A stretch of 52,599 nucleotides of DNA from a virus (IMGVR_UViG_3300046791_000268:1-52599), one strand, 5' to 3'. Positions 1-6,640 are shown, counted from the stretch's first letter. Translations and numbers: made by a program. Notes: generated by a model not told the origin, from the letters alone.

Positions 1-366
1 CCCAGCCATACGGGCCCCCAAACCAGTCACTGCTATGTACGGTGACCACATCCGCTAGGATGGCCGTACACAAGATCGCACTCCGCGGCCACGTAGGCGG
101 TGGCTCGGCGCCCGCTAGCTGACACATCTCCGCACAGTCGGCCTGGCCCTCGTGGTCGCCAGGTTTCGCGCCTGCGTGAATGGCGATCCGCTGGCCTATC
201 ATGGCTTTCGGCGGGGACCAGACCCGGTTCTCTATGTCCTTGCCAGCGTGGGCGATGGCCCAGGCCCAGCAAGCGTGCAACGTCAGTGCCTTCATACGCT
301 ACAGCTTGACAGGTGCCGCCACGTCCGCAAGGCGAAAGTGCAACAAAGATTCAGCCGCGCCATGGT
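1..366. other. Gene-free left end of window
   Basis: Short open frames exist on both strands but none has a ribosome site, promoter or protein-like composition, so no gene is called. The only structure noticed is a degenerate half of the early-region operator at 331-353 (GTGCAAC followed by a right arm ending in TCA), just upstream of the first full operator. If the molecule is circular this stretch joins the integrase upstream region at the right end. Confidence 0.5.
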
Positions 367-410
367 CGATTTACTGTTGCACTATTTCAGAGACGCGCTA
401 CAGTCTAGAT
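367..410 (+). promoter_or_regulatory. Operator/leaderless promoter 1
   Basis: The operator is 367-389 (arms CGATTTACTG and CACTATTTCA around TTG). The -35 TTGCAC is 377-382, the spacer 16, the -10 TACAGT 399-404. Six bases (CTAGAT) separate the -10 from the ATG at 411, so transcription should start at the start codon. Confidence 0.8.
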
Positions 411-758
411 ATGAACAACGCGACGCAAACAACCGAGACGCAGAACGCCACCTACACGCACGATGGCCGCATCGTTTACCCCGCGGGAACGGCCCTGCCA
501 GTCTGGGCGCATGGCTGGACACAGTGTAACAACCGTGGCGGCGCTTACTCTGTGTGGCTGGACGCGGCGGACATTGCCGCCAGCAAGGCGGACTATGCGG
601 CCATTGCCGCGGAAGCTGCAAAGCTCCGCACGCGAGTGGCTTGCGAGGCGGCATTGCGGGACCTGGGCGTTGAGCCATGCGGCACTTGCGCGATGATGCG
701 CATTGCGTACCAAAATACGAAATACGCGGATCTCTGGCCACTCCGCCAAGTCGGCTGA
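411..758 (+). CDS. Leaderless early protein, 115 aa, unknown
   Basis: I do not recognise this family. The ATG at 411 lies exactly at the predicted transcription start of promoter 1 and no Shine-Dalgarno is possible, which fixes the start against a longer frame open from 180. The protein starts Asn/Thr-rich. It has Trp residues in the middle, an Ala-rich probable helix (about 50-75) and a C-terminal Cys pair (C-G-T-C near 91-94) that could bind metal with a second molecule or be redox active. Its TGA stop is the first three bases of the next operator. Confidence 0.75.
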   Translation: MNNATQTTETQNATYTHDGRIVYPAGTALPVWAHGWTQCNNRGGAYSVWLDAADIAASKADYAAIAAEAAKLRTRVACEAALRDLGVEPCGTCAMMRIAYQNTKYADLWPLRQVG

Positions 759-793
759 TTTAGCGTTGCGCGGATTCAATCTAGTGCTAGATT
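756..793 (+). promoter_or_regulatory. Operator/promoter 2 with short leader
   Basis: The operator is 756-778 (left arm TGATTTAGCG, right arm CGCGGATTCA) and begins with the previous gene's stop codon. The -35 TTGCGC is 766-771, the spacer 16, the -10 TAGATT 788-793. Here the ATG is 34 nt beyond the -10 and is preceded by a Shine-Dalgarno, so this transcript is not leaderless. Confidence 0.75.
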
Positions 794-827
794 GAAGTCG
801 TAGGCAGTCAGCAAGGGAGACACGAAA

Positions 828-1043
828 ATGAGCAACGGTATGACGGCGGCGGATGTGCAGGGTTTGGCGAACGGCATTGAGGCGCGTTTGATGGCGCACC
901 TGTCGGGCGCGCAGCCTGCGGACACACAGACACAGCGCGTGCTACTCGCGCAACTTTCGTGGTGCCAGGCGCGCCTGTGCGAGGCCCAGGCCGATCAAGA
1001 GCGATCGGACGAAATCTCCTACCTTTGTTGCGTGCATGGTTGA
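828..1043 (+). CDS. Small early protein, 71 aa
   Basis: Unknown function. The start is supported by AAGGGAG about 10 nt upstream. The first two thirds look helical and Gln/Ala-rich, and the C-terminus has a Cys-Cys pair. The leader before it is almost identical to the leader before the gene at 1337, so both likely share translational control. The stop TGA (1041-1043) is embedded in the next operator. It could be a small inhibitor or adaptor of a host protein, but nothing in the sequence identifies a partner. Confidence 0.65.
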   Translation: MSNGMTAADVQGLANGIEARLMAHLSGAQPADTQTQRVLLAQLSWCQARLCEAQADQERSDEISYLCCVHG

Positions 1044-1084
1044 TTTGCCGTTGCACTAAATCAGAACGGTGCTATTCTCTAGAT
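1041..1084 (+). promoter_or_regulatory. Operator/leaderless promoter 3
   Basis: Operator 1041-1063 (TGATTTGCCG, TTG, CACTAAATCA), -35 TTGCAC 1051-1056, 16-nt spacer, -10 TATTCT 1073-1078, then CTAGAT and ATG at 1085. The first three bases are the stop of the preceding gene. Confidence 0.8.
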
Positions 1085-1267
1085 ATGAACACGACGCAAT
1101 CAATCGCCGCCTACGAAATCTGCACACGCACACGGAACGTCGCACAGGCGCGCAAGTTCCACGCACAGGGCATCTTGACCGCCGTCCAGGTAGCCGCGGT
1201 GGAACGCTTGGTAGCCCAAGAGAACGCGTGGAAGCCGCGCGATACGAATAAAAGCGGCATGCGCTGA
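1085..1267 (+). CDS. Leaderless early protein, 60 aa
   Basis: Unknown. The ATG is at the predicted +1 of promoter 3. The protein is basic and mostly helical, with a central segment (about 15-47) that could form a helical hairpin. It resembles the small early regulators typical of phage cassettes, but no known motif is visible. The stop (1265-1267) is shared with operator 4. Confidence 0.65.
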   Translation: MNTTQSIAAYEICTRTRNVAQARKFHAQGILTAVQVAAVERLVAQENAWKPRDTNKSGMR

Positions 1268-1302
1268 AATAACGTTGCACCGAATCAAAGTAGTGCTAGA
1301 TT
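1265..1302 (+). promoter_or_regulatory. Operator/promoter 4 with short leader
   Basis: Operator 1265-1287 (TGAAATAACG, TTG, CACCGAATCA), -35 TTGCAC 1275-1280, 16-nt spacer, -10 TAGATT 1297-1302. A 34-nt gap with AGGGAG leads to the ATG at 1337. The -10 and leader closely match promoter 2. Confidence 0.75.
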
Positions 1303-1336
1303 GAAGTTGTAGGCAGTTAGCAGGGAGTTGACACGG

Positions 1337-1858
1337 ATGACCACCACGATTCACCAGATTCTTTTCACGCGCAAACACAATGAAAACGCGACCACCGCTA
1401 TGGACGCGTACGCGCCATGGTCGGGTCAGGTAGACCTGAACGAAACCGGCACATTCTGCGCGTCGTTCGATTGGGACATGCTGGTCACGGCGAAACTGTA
1501 TGAGGTGCGTGACGTGGAATTGCCCTCGTGGCTCCCTGCGGCGGAGTGGTGCAACGCTACGATTGACTGGAAATACACTTGGGGTGCGGGCGTAGACCGG
1601 GCATGGTCGGAAGCCTGGCAACGCGGTCTGAAAAGCCTGTCATTCGCCGATCGCTACGCGGCATGCAAGTTGCTCAATACCAAGAAGTTCCGATCCGAGT
1701 TTCGCAAATCGCTCCGTGACCAGATTGTCGCCTGGCTTGAAACCCCCGCCGCTGACCGCCGCTACGGCAACCCCCTGAGCCCTCGCCAGTGGGCCGCCAT
1801 CTCGGGGCCCGCGTACGAAACCAAGCGCGCCCAGGAACAGATTTACCGCGATCGTTGA
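1337..1858 (+). CDS. Early protein, 173 aa, unknown
   Basis: No family recognised. ATG 1337 is chosen over an upstream in-frame TTG (1328) because AGGGAG (1322-1327) lies 9 nt before it. The protein is rich in Trp and aromatic residues (several W between 40 and 100) with a basic C-terminal third. The middle region, with repeated W and charged residues, suggests a compact globular domain. It is the largest of the first cassettes. The stop TGA is part of operator 5. Confidence 0.7.
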   Translation: MTTTIHQILFTRKHNENATTAMDAYAPWSGQVDLNETGTFCASFDWDMLVTAKLYEVRDVELPSWLPAAEWCNATIDWKYTWGAGVDRAWSEAWQRGLKSLSFADRYAACKLLNTKKFRSEFRKSLRDQIVAWLETPAADRRYGNPLSPRQWAAISGPAYETKRAQEQIYRDR

Positions 1859-1899
1859 TTTTCTGTTGCGCTAAATCAAGACACTGCTAGTATCTAGAC
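1856..1899 (+). promoter_or_regulatory. Operator/leaderless promoter 5
   Basis: Operator 1856-1878 (TGATTTTCTG, TTG, CGCTAAATCA), -35 TTGCGC 1866-1871, 16-nt spacer, -10 TAGTAT 1888-1893, then CTAGAC and ATG at 1900. A second in-frame ATG with a Shine-Dalgarno follows at 1927, so the cassette offers both leaderless and SD-led initiation. Confidence 0.8.
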
Positions 1900-1926
1900 A
1901 TGGGCACGAATCAAGGAGTTGGAACG

Positions 1927-2487
1927 ATGAATAGCGAAGCAGTGGCGACGGTTAGCAGCGTGCATGTGTTCGAGGCGGCAGGCTTGGGCAAGGCGCCGTT
2001 CAAGCTGGGCGCGATTGTCGACACAGCCGCTGGCAAAGACGCACAGGGCCTTGTGTTGGTGGGCTACACACCGGAAGGCTTTGCCATCCACACGACGCCA
2101 GGCGGCACGTGCGCCTACTGCGGCCATGCCATCATCGTCTTGTGCAAGATCGTCAGCGCCGATGGTCAGCGGTTCCACGTGGGCACCGATTGTGTGAACA
2201 AAACTGGCGATGCTGGCATGGAAAAGCGTGTGGCGACTTTCGCCAGTGCGCGCGCATCAAAGCAACGCAAGGCGCTTGCGGCCGCAAAAAAAGCTGACCT
2301 GGCGACGCTGTTAGCCGACGAAACCGTGTGCGCGACACTCGCCGCGATGCCCCATCCGCTCGCCTGGCGCGCCGCACAAGGCGACACGCTGCTAGGCTGG
2401 GCTCAGTGGATGGCCGCCCATAGCGGCGCCGCTGGCAAGGCTAAGACGCTGAAAGCAGTCAAGGCTGCGCTGGCGGTGGCGCCATGA
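1927..2487 (+). CDS. Zinc-ribbon early protein, 186 aa
   Basis: The protein has a CxxC (C62, C65) followed by Cys near 73 and a G-T-D-C-V motif (C89). This looks like a single zinc-binding module of a conserved phage/plasmid family of unknown function (I-x-S-x-D-G-x-x-F-x-V-G-x-D-C pattern). A basic Lys/Ala-rich helical region follows (about 100-130). Two starts are possible: ATG 1900, exactly placed for leaderless translation, and ATG 1927 with AAGGAG 8 nt upstream. The second is used here. It overlaps the next gene by ATGA. Confidence 0.75.
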   Translation: MNSEAVATVSSVHVFEAAGLGKAPFKLGAIVDTAAGKDAQGLVLVGYTPEGFAIHTTPGGTCAYCGHAIIVLCKIVSADGQRFHVGTDCVNKTGDAGMEKRVATFASARASKQRKALAAAKKADLATLLADETVCATLAAMPHPLAWRAAQGDTLLGWAQWMAAHSGAAGKAKTLKAVKAALAVAP

Positions 2488-2765
2488 AGTTCGAAGTTTC
2501 GCGCCGCCTCGATTCGCGCGGCTTCACACTGCGCACGCGCGTGCTGACTCTCGCCGCTCACTGGTGGCCGCGCTGGCGGCGCTTCCCCGGCGCATGCGTG
2601 ACGCTGAACTTTGGGCAAGGCGCGGGCTACATCGGGGGCGCTACAGCGTTTCTTGCGGTCAACGCCAAAGGCGGGGGCCTGCGCTGGCTGCACACACCCG
2701 CGCCGTTCCGGGCCGGTCTCACGCGCAACGGCAACGGCGTTCCCTACCATTTTCGCGGGGGCTGA
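2484..2765 (+). CDS. Basic early protein, 93 aa
   Basis: Unknown. It starts inside the stop of the upstream zinc-ribbon gene (ATGA overlap), so it is translationally coupled and shares promoter 5. The protein is Arg- and Trp-rich in its first half and Gly-rich in the second. The high positive charge would suit a nucleic-acid-binding or inhibitory role, but that is inference. Confidence 0.6.
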   Translation: MKFEVSRRLDSRGFTLRTRVLTLAAHWWPRWRRFPGACVTLNFGQGAGYIGGATAFLAVNAKGGGLRWLHTPAPFRAGLTRNGNGVPYHFRGG

Positions 2766-2783
2766 AAATCGACGCGCGCCGAT

Positions 2784-2827
2784 TGAAAAGACGTTGCACG
2801 AAATCAAAAGGCTGTTAGAGTAAAGAC
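2784..2827 (+). promoter_or_regulatory. Operator/leaderless promoter 6
   Basis: Operator 2784-2806 (TGAAAAGACG, TTG, CACGAAATCA), -35 TTGCAC 2794-2799, 16-nt spacer, -10 TAGAGT 2816-2821, then AAAGAC and ATG at 2828. Confidence 0.8.
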
Positions 2828-3025
2828 ATGGACGAAACACAAACCAAGCCCTCCGCTGTAACAACCCTCGCCGCCGTCAAGGCGTTGCGCGCAACCAAGC
2901 CCAGCAGTGGCTTCGCCTGCATGGAATGCGGCCACAAGTTCCGCACCATCGCGGCCGCCCAAAAAGCGGCGTTTGGTGACAACGGGTGCCCCAAGTGTGG
3001 CGGCGCTGACATTGACCTGGGTTGA
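2828..3025 (+). CDS. Small zinc-ribbon protein, 65 aa
   Basis: A leaderless gene with two CxxC knuckles (C31/C34 and C54/C57), the classical four-Cys zinc ribbon. An Ala-rich helix separates the knuckles. Such mini-ribbons are common in phage early regions and can bind DNA, RNA or host proteins; the exact role is unknown. The N-terminal 25 residues look flexible. The ATG falls at the predicted +1 of promoter 6. Confidence 0.75.
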   Translation: MDETQTKPSAVTTLAAVKALRATKPSSGFACMECGHKFRTIAAAQKAAFGDNGCPKCGGADIDLG

Positions 3026-3042
3026 AAGATCGGGGCAACGTC

Positions 3043-3080
3043 TGAAAAGGCGTTGCACTAAATCAAGGGCCTGCTAGTCT
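3043..3080 (+). promoter_or_regulatory. Operator/promoter 7 with leader
   Basis: Operator 3043-3065 (TGAAAAGGCG, TTG, CACTAAATCA), -35 TTGCAC 3053-3058, 16-nt spacer, -10 TAGTCT 3075-3080. The ATG at 3082 is too close to be transcribed from this -10, so the SD-led ATG at 3133 is the probable start. Confidence 0.75.
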
Positions 3081-3132
3081 GATGAGTGTGGATACGGTAA
3101 CGAAACGCAACGCGAGCCAGGGAGTTGACACG

Positions 3133-3450
3133 ATGATTACGACGCAAACCAACAACGGCACCACGGTCACCATGTTCGCCTGTACGGCGGAACAAGAGGC
3201 CTTTGCCGCCTCTCTGAGCTACTGGACGGTCCTTATCCCTTGGTCGGATCAGCCGACCAAGTGGCACCCCACAGACCGCAAGGGCCCCTTCGCGGTGCTG
3301 ACCAGCGGCTGTTACAAGACGCTCGCACAGGCGCAAGCCTGGGCTGACGCCAACCTAAAGGGCCAGCCCTGCACGTTCCGCTGGTACGCGTTCGAAATGC
3401 CCCCAGAGGCGATCGGCCCCGATGGCGCGTGCCTGCCGCCTGCGGTGTGA
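3133..3450 (+). CDS. Early protein, 105 aa
   Basis: Unknown function. ATG 3133 is preceded by CCAGGGAG with good spacing, whereas the in-frame ATG at 3082 lies only 1 nt from the -10 box. The leader end (AGGGAGTTGACACG) matches that before the gene at 1337. The protein contains several Trp and a W-x-x-P-T-D segment near the middle and looks like a small alpha/beta domain. It is not obviously related to its neighbours. Confidence 0.65.
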   Translation: MITTQTNNGTTVTMFACTAEQEAFAASLSYWTVLIPWSDQPTKWHPTDRKGPFAVLTSGCYKTLAQAQAWADANLKGQPCTFRWYAFEMPPEAIGPDGACLPPAV

Positions 3451-3481
3451 GCTGCCGCCAAACAATCTTCAGTGCAACGCA

Positions 3482-3526
3482 TGAAAACGTGTTGCACTAA
3501 ATCAGAGACCACGCTAGAGTAAAGAC
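3482..3526 (+). promoter_or_regulatory. Operator/leaderless promoter 8
   Basis: Operator 3482-3504 (TGAAAACGTG, TTG, CACTAAATCA), -35 TTGCAC 3492-3497, 17-nt spacer, -10 TAGAGT 3515-3520, then AAAGAC and ATG at 3527. An extra half-site GTGCAAC lies upstream at 3472-3478. Confidence 0.8.
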
Positions 3527-3811
3527 ATGGACAACAGCAACTACACGATGCCAGACGCGAGCGAAGCCGTAACCGTCAAGATCGCGGATTTCCGCCGCGC
3601 CATAGAGCACCTAGAGCGCAAGTTGCACGTGGACTACCACGCGTGTGTGGGCGCCGCGGAACGCGCCGCCTGGGCGGCACAGGCGCGCCGTGTAGGCTCT
3701 GAGCTGATCCGCCTAGTGTGCAAGCGCGCCACGGCTGACGATATGGATCGGCGCGAACGCGCTCTGGACCGTTCTACCGCTCTGATCGCGAAAGTTTTGC
3801 AAGCCGGTTGA
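3527..3811 (+). CDS. Leaderless helical early protein, 94 aa
   Basis: Unknown. The ATG is at the predicted +1 of promoter 8. After an N-terminal beta-like V-T-V-K-I segment the protein is strongly helical and Arg/Ala-rich, with heptad-like spacing (about 23-90), suggesting a coiled coil or helical bundle. The stop TGA (3809-3811) opens operator 9. Confidence 0.65.
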   Translation: MDNSNYTMPDASEAVTVKIADFRRAIEHLERKLHVDYHACVGAAERAAWAAQARRVGSELIRLVCKRATADDMDRRERALDRSTALIAKVLQAG

Positions 3812-3853
3812 TTTAGGGTTGCACTCAATCAAGAGCCTTGCTAGAGTCTACTC
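3809..3853 (+). promoter_or_regulatory. Operator/leaderless promoter 9
   Basis: Operator 3809-3831 (TGATTTAGGG, TTG, CACTCAATCA), -35 TTGCAC 3819-3824, 17-nt spacer, -10 TAGAGT 3842-3847, then CTACTC and ATG at 3854. Confidence 0.8.
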
Positions 3854-4678
3854 ATGGACAGCAGTCAAACGGTTACCCGGTTCGTGGGCATCTGCCAAAT
3901 CTGCGAAGGCCAGTTCAAGCTGGACGCGCAGGCCCTGATGGTGCACCACGGCTACAAGCGCCCAGGCGGCGGCTACATCGTGGGCGATTGCGCCGCGGTA
4001 GGTCACCCAGCCTACGAACAGAGCTGTGAGCGCCTGAAGTTGTACATCGTGGGCATGCGCGCGGCGCTGGCGACCGCCCAGGCGCGGAAGTGTGCGCTTG
4101 AAAGCGGCGAAGTGTCGGAACTGACTGTTGAGAGCCGCTACCGTCGCGGTTATGCGGCAGAGACCCGCACCCACAAAGTGGGCGATGTGGAATGGCTGCG
4201 CGTCCTAGAGTCAGCGATCGGCAAACAGACTCAGCTGGTCCGCTGGCTGACCGACGATATCAAGCGTTGCGAGGCCCGCGTAGCCGCCTGGAAAGCCCAG
4301 CCGCTGCGCACGGTGGAGGAACTACGGGCCACGGAACGTGCGAGCGCTCAGGAGGCGCAGGCGGCCAAACTTGCCAAGCGCCAGGCAAAGCTAGACGCCA
4401 AAATCAAGGGCTACCAGACGCGGATCGATGCGGCGTGCCGCCGAAAAACAACCAGCACGCTAGCCGACATTTTCGAGTCAGCGCCTGCCAAGCTCCGCGA
4501 AATCGTGGGCTGGAATGAGCTGACCGCCGCCCAGGCGCTTGCGCTCTTGGAACGTGACCACGTGTGGCGCGCGTTCGAGTTAGAGCCAGGCGCGCCCTCG
4601 AATCAGGTCACTCTGTCAAAGATGAGTTGGCCCGCGCTGCACGGCCTGCCGCGTTTTCCCTGGCCCGCGGGCCTGTGA
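3854..4678 (+). CDS. Zinc-binding coiled-coil early protein, 274 aa
   Basis: The N-terminus carries C14-x-x-C17, H31/H32 with a G-Y-K-R-P-G motif, and V-G-D-C46 followed by G-H-P-A-Y-E. I know this combination from a conserved phage/plasmid protein family with no assigned function. Residues about 60-215 form a long charged helical region with probable coiled coil (Glu/Lys/Arg/Ala-rich). The C-terminal 60 residues look globular. It is the largest protein of the leaderless set, so it may be the effector of this region. The ATG is at +1 of promoter 9. Confidence 0.75.
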   Translation: MDSSQTVTRFVGICQICEGQFKLDAQALMVHHGYKRPGGGYIVGDCAAVGHPAYEQSCERLKLYIVGMRAALATAQARKCALESGEVSELTVESRYRRGYAAETRTHKVGDVEWLRVLESAIGKQTQLVRWLTDDIKRCEARVAAWKAQPLRTVEELRATERASAQEAQAAKLAKRQAKLDAKIKGYQTRIDAACRRKTTSTLADIFESAPAKLREIVGWNELTAAQALALLERDHVWRAFELEPGAPSNQVTLSKMSWPALHGLPRFPWPAGL

Positions 4679-4698
4679 CGATTGTTGGGGTGCAACGC

Positions 4699-4742
4699 TG
4701 ATTTAGTGTTGCACTCATTCAGGCACCTGCTAGAGTCTAGAC
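4699..4742 (+). promoter_or_regulatory. Operator/leaderless promoter 10
   Basis: Operator 4699-4721 (TGATTTAGTG, TTG, CACTCATTCA), -35 TTGCAC 4709-4714, 16-nt spacer, -10 TAGAGT 4731-4736, then CTAGAC and ATG at 4743. An inverted half-site GTGCAAC sits upstream at 4690-4696. Confidence 0.85.
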
Positions 4743-4964
4743 ATGGAAACAAAGCAAATCATCGTGTCTAGCCGCCTGACCCTGGACGGCGTTCGCGTGT
4801 TCATCCACTCGGATGGTGCGATCGCCGATCGCTGTAACTTCCTTCGCAATCGCGTCAAGCGTGATCTGTGGCGCTTTGTGGGCGAAATCTGCACTCTGAA
4901 CTATTCGGAGTTAGAGACCGCGATCAAGGCCTGGAACCGTCCAGCGAAGGCCGGTGTGCGCTGA
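4743..4964 (+). CDS. Leaderless early protein, 73 aa
   Basis: Unknown small basic protein. It begins with a beta-like segment followed by a helical part containing N-F-L-R-N-R-V-K-R, which could contact nucleic acid. The ATG is exactly at the +1 of promoter 10. Its stop TGA (4962-4964) is the start of operator 11. Confidence 0.65.
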   Translation: METKQIIVSSRLTLDGVRVFIHSDGAIADRCNFLRNRVKRDLWRFVGEICTLNYSELETAIKAWNRPAKAGVR

Positions 4965-5005
4965 TTTAGTGTTGCGCTATTTCAGAGGCCTGCTAGAGTC
5001 TAGAC
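4962..5005 (+). promoter_or_regulatory. Operator/leaderless promoter 11
   Basis: Operator 4962-4984 (TGATTTAGTG, TTG, CGCTATTTCA), -35 TTGCGC 4972-4977, 16-nt spacer, -10 TAGAGT 4994-4999, then CTAGAC and ATG at 5006. Confidence 0.85.
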
Positions 5006-5185
5006 ATGGAACCGACGTACACAAAAAGCAACGCGGAAACGGGTGTAGAGGCGCGCGTGTTTGCCTACGGCGAACGCTACACGGTGACCCTGTGCGATCT
5101 TGACTCTGGCCAGACGTTGCCCCACATGCGGCGCGTGGCCACGCTGGCGGAAGCCGTGGCGCTTGCGGACAAGTGGGCCGCCTGA
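5006..5185 (+). CDS. Leaderless early mini-protein, 59 aa
   Basis: A 59-codon gene whose ATG is at the predicted +1 of promoter 11. It reads as a small beta-rich domain (V-F-A-Y-G-E-R-Y-T-V-T-L) ending in a helix (T-L-A-E-A-V-A-L-A-D-K-W). This order is like small phage proteins that bind host targets. The family was not recognised. The strong promoter match is the main reason to accept it despite its size. Confidence 0.7.
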   Translation: MEPTYTKSNAETGVEARVFAYGERYTVTLCDLDSGQTLPHMRRVATLAEAVALADKWAA

Positions 5186-5197
5186 ACCGCGCCAGGG

Positions 5198-5242
5198 CGC
5201 GTGAGTGTTGCGAACAATCAAGAGAGTGGTTAGTGTGTGGCG
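5198..5242 (+). promoter_or_regulatory. Operator/leaderless promoter 12 (degenerate left arm)
   Basis: The right arm CGAACAATCA and centre TTG are present at 5208-5220, while the left arm CGCGTGAGTG lacks TGA. The -35 is TTGCGA 5208-5213, the spacer 17, the -10 TAGTGT 5231-5236, with ATG 6 nt later at 5243. It controls the RHH gene and is the least palindromic copy. Confidence 0.7.
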
Positions 5243-5455
5243 ATGAAGAAAAAGAAGAAAGTGGCGACACGGGGCGGGGCTCGCGAGGGCGCTGGACGGC
5301 CCGCGGTGGCCGATGAACTCAGGCGCGGTCATCGCATCATGCTGAATCTGCGAGACGAGCAACACGCGGAGCTAGTAGGCCTGGCCCAGCGTGCGAAGGT
5401 AAGTCTAAGTCGGTTCATCGTGCGTAAGCTGTTTCCGCTGGCTGCCGACGATTGA
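5243..5455 (+). CDS. Ribbon-helix-helix type DNA-binding protein, 70 aa
   Basis: After a Lys-rich start the protein has the G-A-R-E-G-A-G-R-P segment often found before small ribbon-helix-helix repressors. A candidate beta-strand (R-I-M-L-N-L, about 31-36) and two helices follow, the second containing S-L-S-R-F-I-V-R-K. RHH dimers bind short inverted or direct half-sites in operators. It is therefore a candidate regulator of the repeated operator; its own promoter carries the degenerate copy, which would suit autoregulation (inference). ATG 5243 is preferred to GTG 5237 by the 6-nt -10 spacing. Confidence 0.7.
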   Translation: MKKKKKVATRGGAREGAGRPAVADELRRGHRIMLNLRDEQHAELVGLAQRAKVSLSRFIVRKLFPLAADD

Positions 5456-5476
5456 GCGGCTGGCAAGGGGGCACGC

Positions 5477-5896
5477 ATGGGTGAGCTGGATGACGGGATT
5501 GCGGAGCGCGTAGAGCTGTTTGAGCGGCTCAAGATGGCCTATTTGGAGTATCGGGCGGAGTGTTCGCTAGCCTGGAATCGTCACAGCACGTTCATGATTC
5601 TTGTGATCGTGCCTACAGCGCTGGGGTGCGTGCTGGGCATGGGATCGGCTGGGGTGCGTGCGTTGTTGCTTCAAAGCGCGCTGACGGCGCTAGCAGGCGC
5701 GTTCATCACGGCCCGCTCGCATGGCAGGGTAGCCGCGGCCCGGTACGTCCTAGAGGCGCTTGAGGGCAAGCTAGGGCTGGTCGCGATGCATGCCGCAGAC
5801 GGCGCGCGCGAACCGTTCCCCGGCATGCGGGTCACGGTCGCGCTGTTTGCGCTTCTGGCCGTGCTGGACGTCGGGCTAGCGGTGTGTGGGAGGTAG
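5477..5896 (+). CDS. Three-TM membrane protein, 139 aa
   Basis: It has three hydrophobic segments (about 38-56, 62-79, 118-137), an N-terminal charged helix and a cytoplasmic-looking linker with R-V-A-A-A-R-Y-V-L-E. The layout is reminiscent of SLATT-type membrane proteins of defence systems or of a superinfection-exclusion/holin protein, but no diagnostic motif proves either. The stop overlaps the convergent gene by about 21 bp. It follows the RHH gene closely and probably shares promoter 12. Confidence 0.65.
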   Translation: MGELDDGIAERVELFERLKMAYLEYRAECSLAWNRHSTFMILVIVPTALGCVLGMGSAGVRALLLQSALTALAGAFITARSHGRVAAARYVLEALEGKLGLVAMHAADGAREPFPGMRVTVALFALLAVLDVGLAVCGR

Positions 5897-6337
5897 CGGT
5901 CTACGAAATCCCAGCTTGTGCGCGACCGCATCGGACATGCCTTGCAGGGCTTCGCGGTAGGGGTCGCAGACTTTGATGCTGGCCACGATCGCAGGCGCTG
6001 TGTAGGCGAGGGGCATGCGGGTGTGCGCGGCCAGGGCCTGACCGTTCATCGAATCGGCTGCGGCGCGTAGGCGCTTGGCGAGCTGGGATTCAAGGGCCAG
6101 CATCAGCGTGACGTGGTCGCAGGGCAGGGGAAAGTGTTGCTCGTGCAGTGGGTCAGCGCTTTCAAACAGGGCGGCGAATGTGATGGGATGGCCGCCCAAA
6201 TCGTACAGCCCGACGCGGCCGAAAGCGGGCCACACGGCCATAGTGTAGTGGCCTACCTGTGCGAGCCAGACGCGCCTACCATCGCAGTCTGTACGGCGTT
6301 GCCATTTCGCTTGCGGCTGTGTGGGCTGTGTGTGCAT
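5876..6337 (-). CDS. Unknown phage protein, 153 aa
   Basis: Not recognised. The ATG has an upstream AGGGGGA at suitable distance. The N-terminal half has aromatic residues and a W-L-A-Q-V-G-H-Y segment; the middle has an acidic stretch, and the C-terminal half is helical. It is convergent with the membrane-protein gene to its left and is the leftmost member of the leftward group. Confidence 0.6.
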   Translation of the reverse strand: MHTQPTQPQAKWQRRTDCDGRRVWLAQVGHYTMAVWPAFGRVGLYDLGGHPITFAALFESADPLHEQHFPLPCDHVTLMLALESQLAKRLRAAADSMNGQALAAHTRMPLAYTAPAIVASIKVCDPYREALQGMSDAVAHKLGFRRPLPPTHR

Positions 6338-6415
6338 GACGTGTCCCCCTGAGTGGTTAGAGCTAGCGCGACGATAGCGCGCTGGGTGCGTGCGTAAATG
6401 GCCGATCGGGGCCGT

Positions 6416-6640
6416 TCAGGGGTAGCCAGTGACCGTCAGTGCCTTGCGGACCCTGGGCGTAAGCGAGCGTAGCCAGAGCGCGACCGCCAGGCAGTCCACG
6501 TGTTCACAGGCGAACGCAAGGCTGACGCAGGCGTCAACGTCGCGATCGGCTACGTGGCCATTGTCGAGCACGTTGGCGACGCAACAGCCGGACGCGGCGC
6601 GCGCGTAAATGTTCGCGATGAGTGTGCTGGGCGCGTCCAT
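6416..6640 (-). CDS. Small protein, 74 aa
   Basis: Unknown. It is the last gene of a three-gene leftward operon and overlaps the stop of its upstream neighbour as TGATG, so translation is coupled. It contains two Cys clusters (C-C near 18 and C-E-H-V-D-C near 46-51) that could bind zinc. A GTG 3 nt upstream is an alternative start. Confidence 0.55.
   Translation of the reverse strand: MDAPSTLIANIYARAASGCCVANVLDNGHVADRDVDACVSLAFACEHVDCLAVALWLRSLTPRVRKALTVTGYP

Noticed and set aside
328-353. Apparent 19th full operator upstream of promoter 1
   Set aside because: Only one arm and the GTGCAAC centre are present, and no -10 lies at the right distance, so it is noted only as a half-site.
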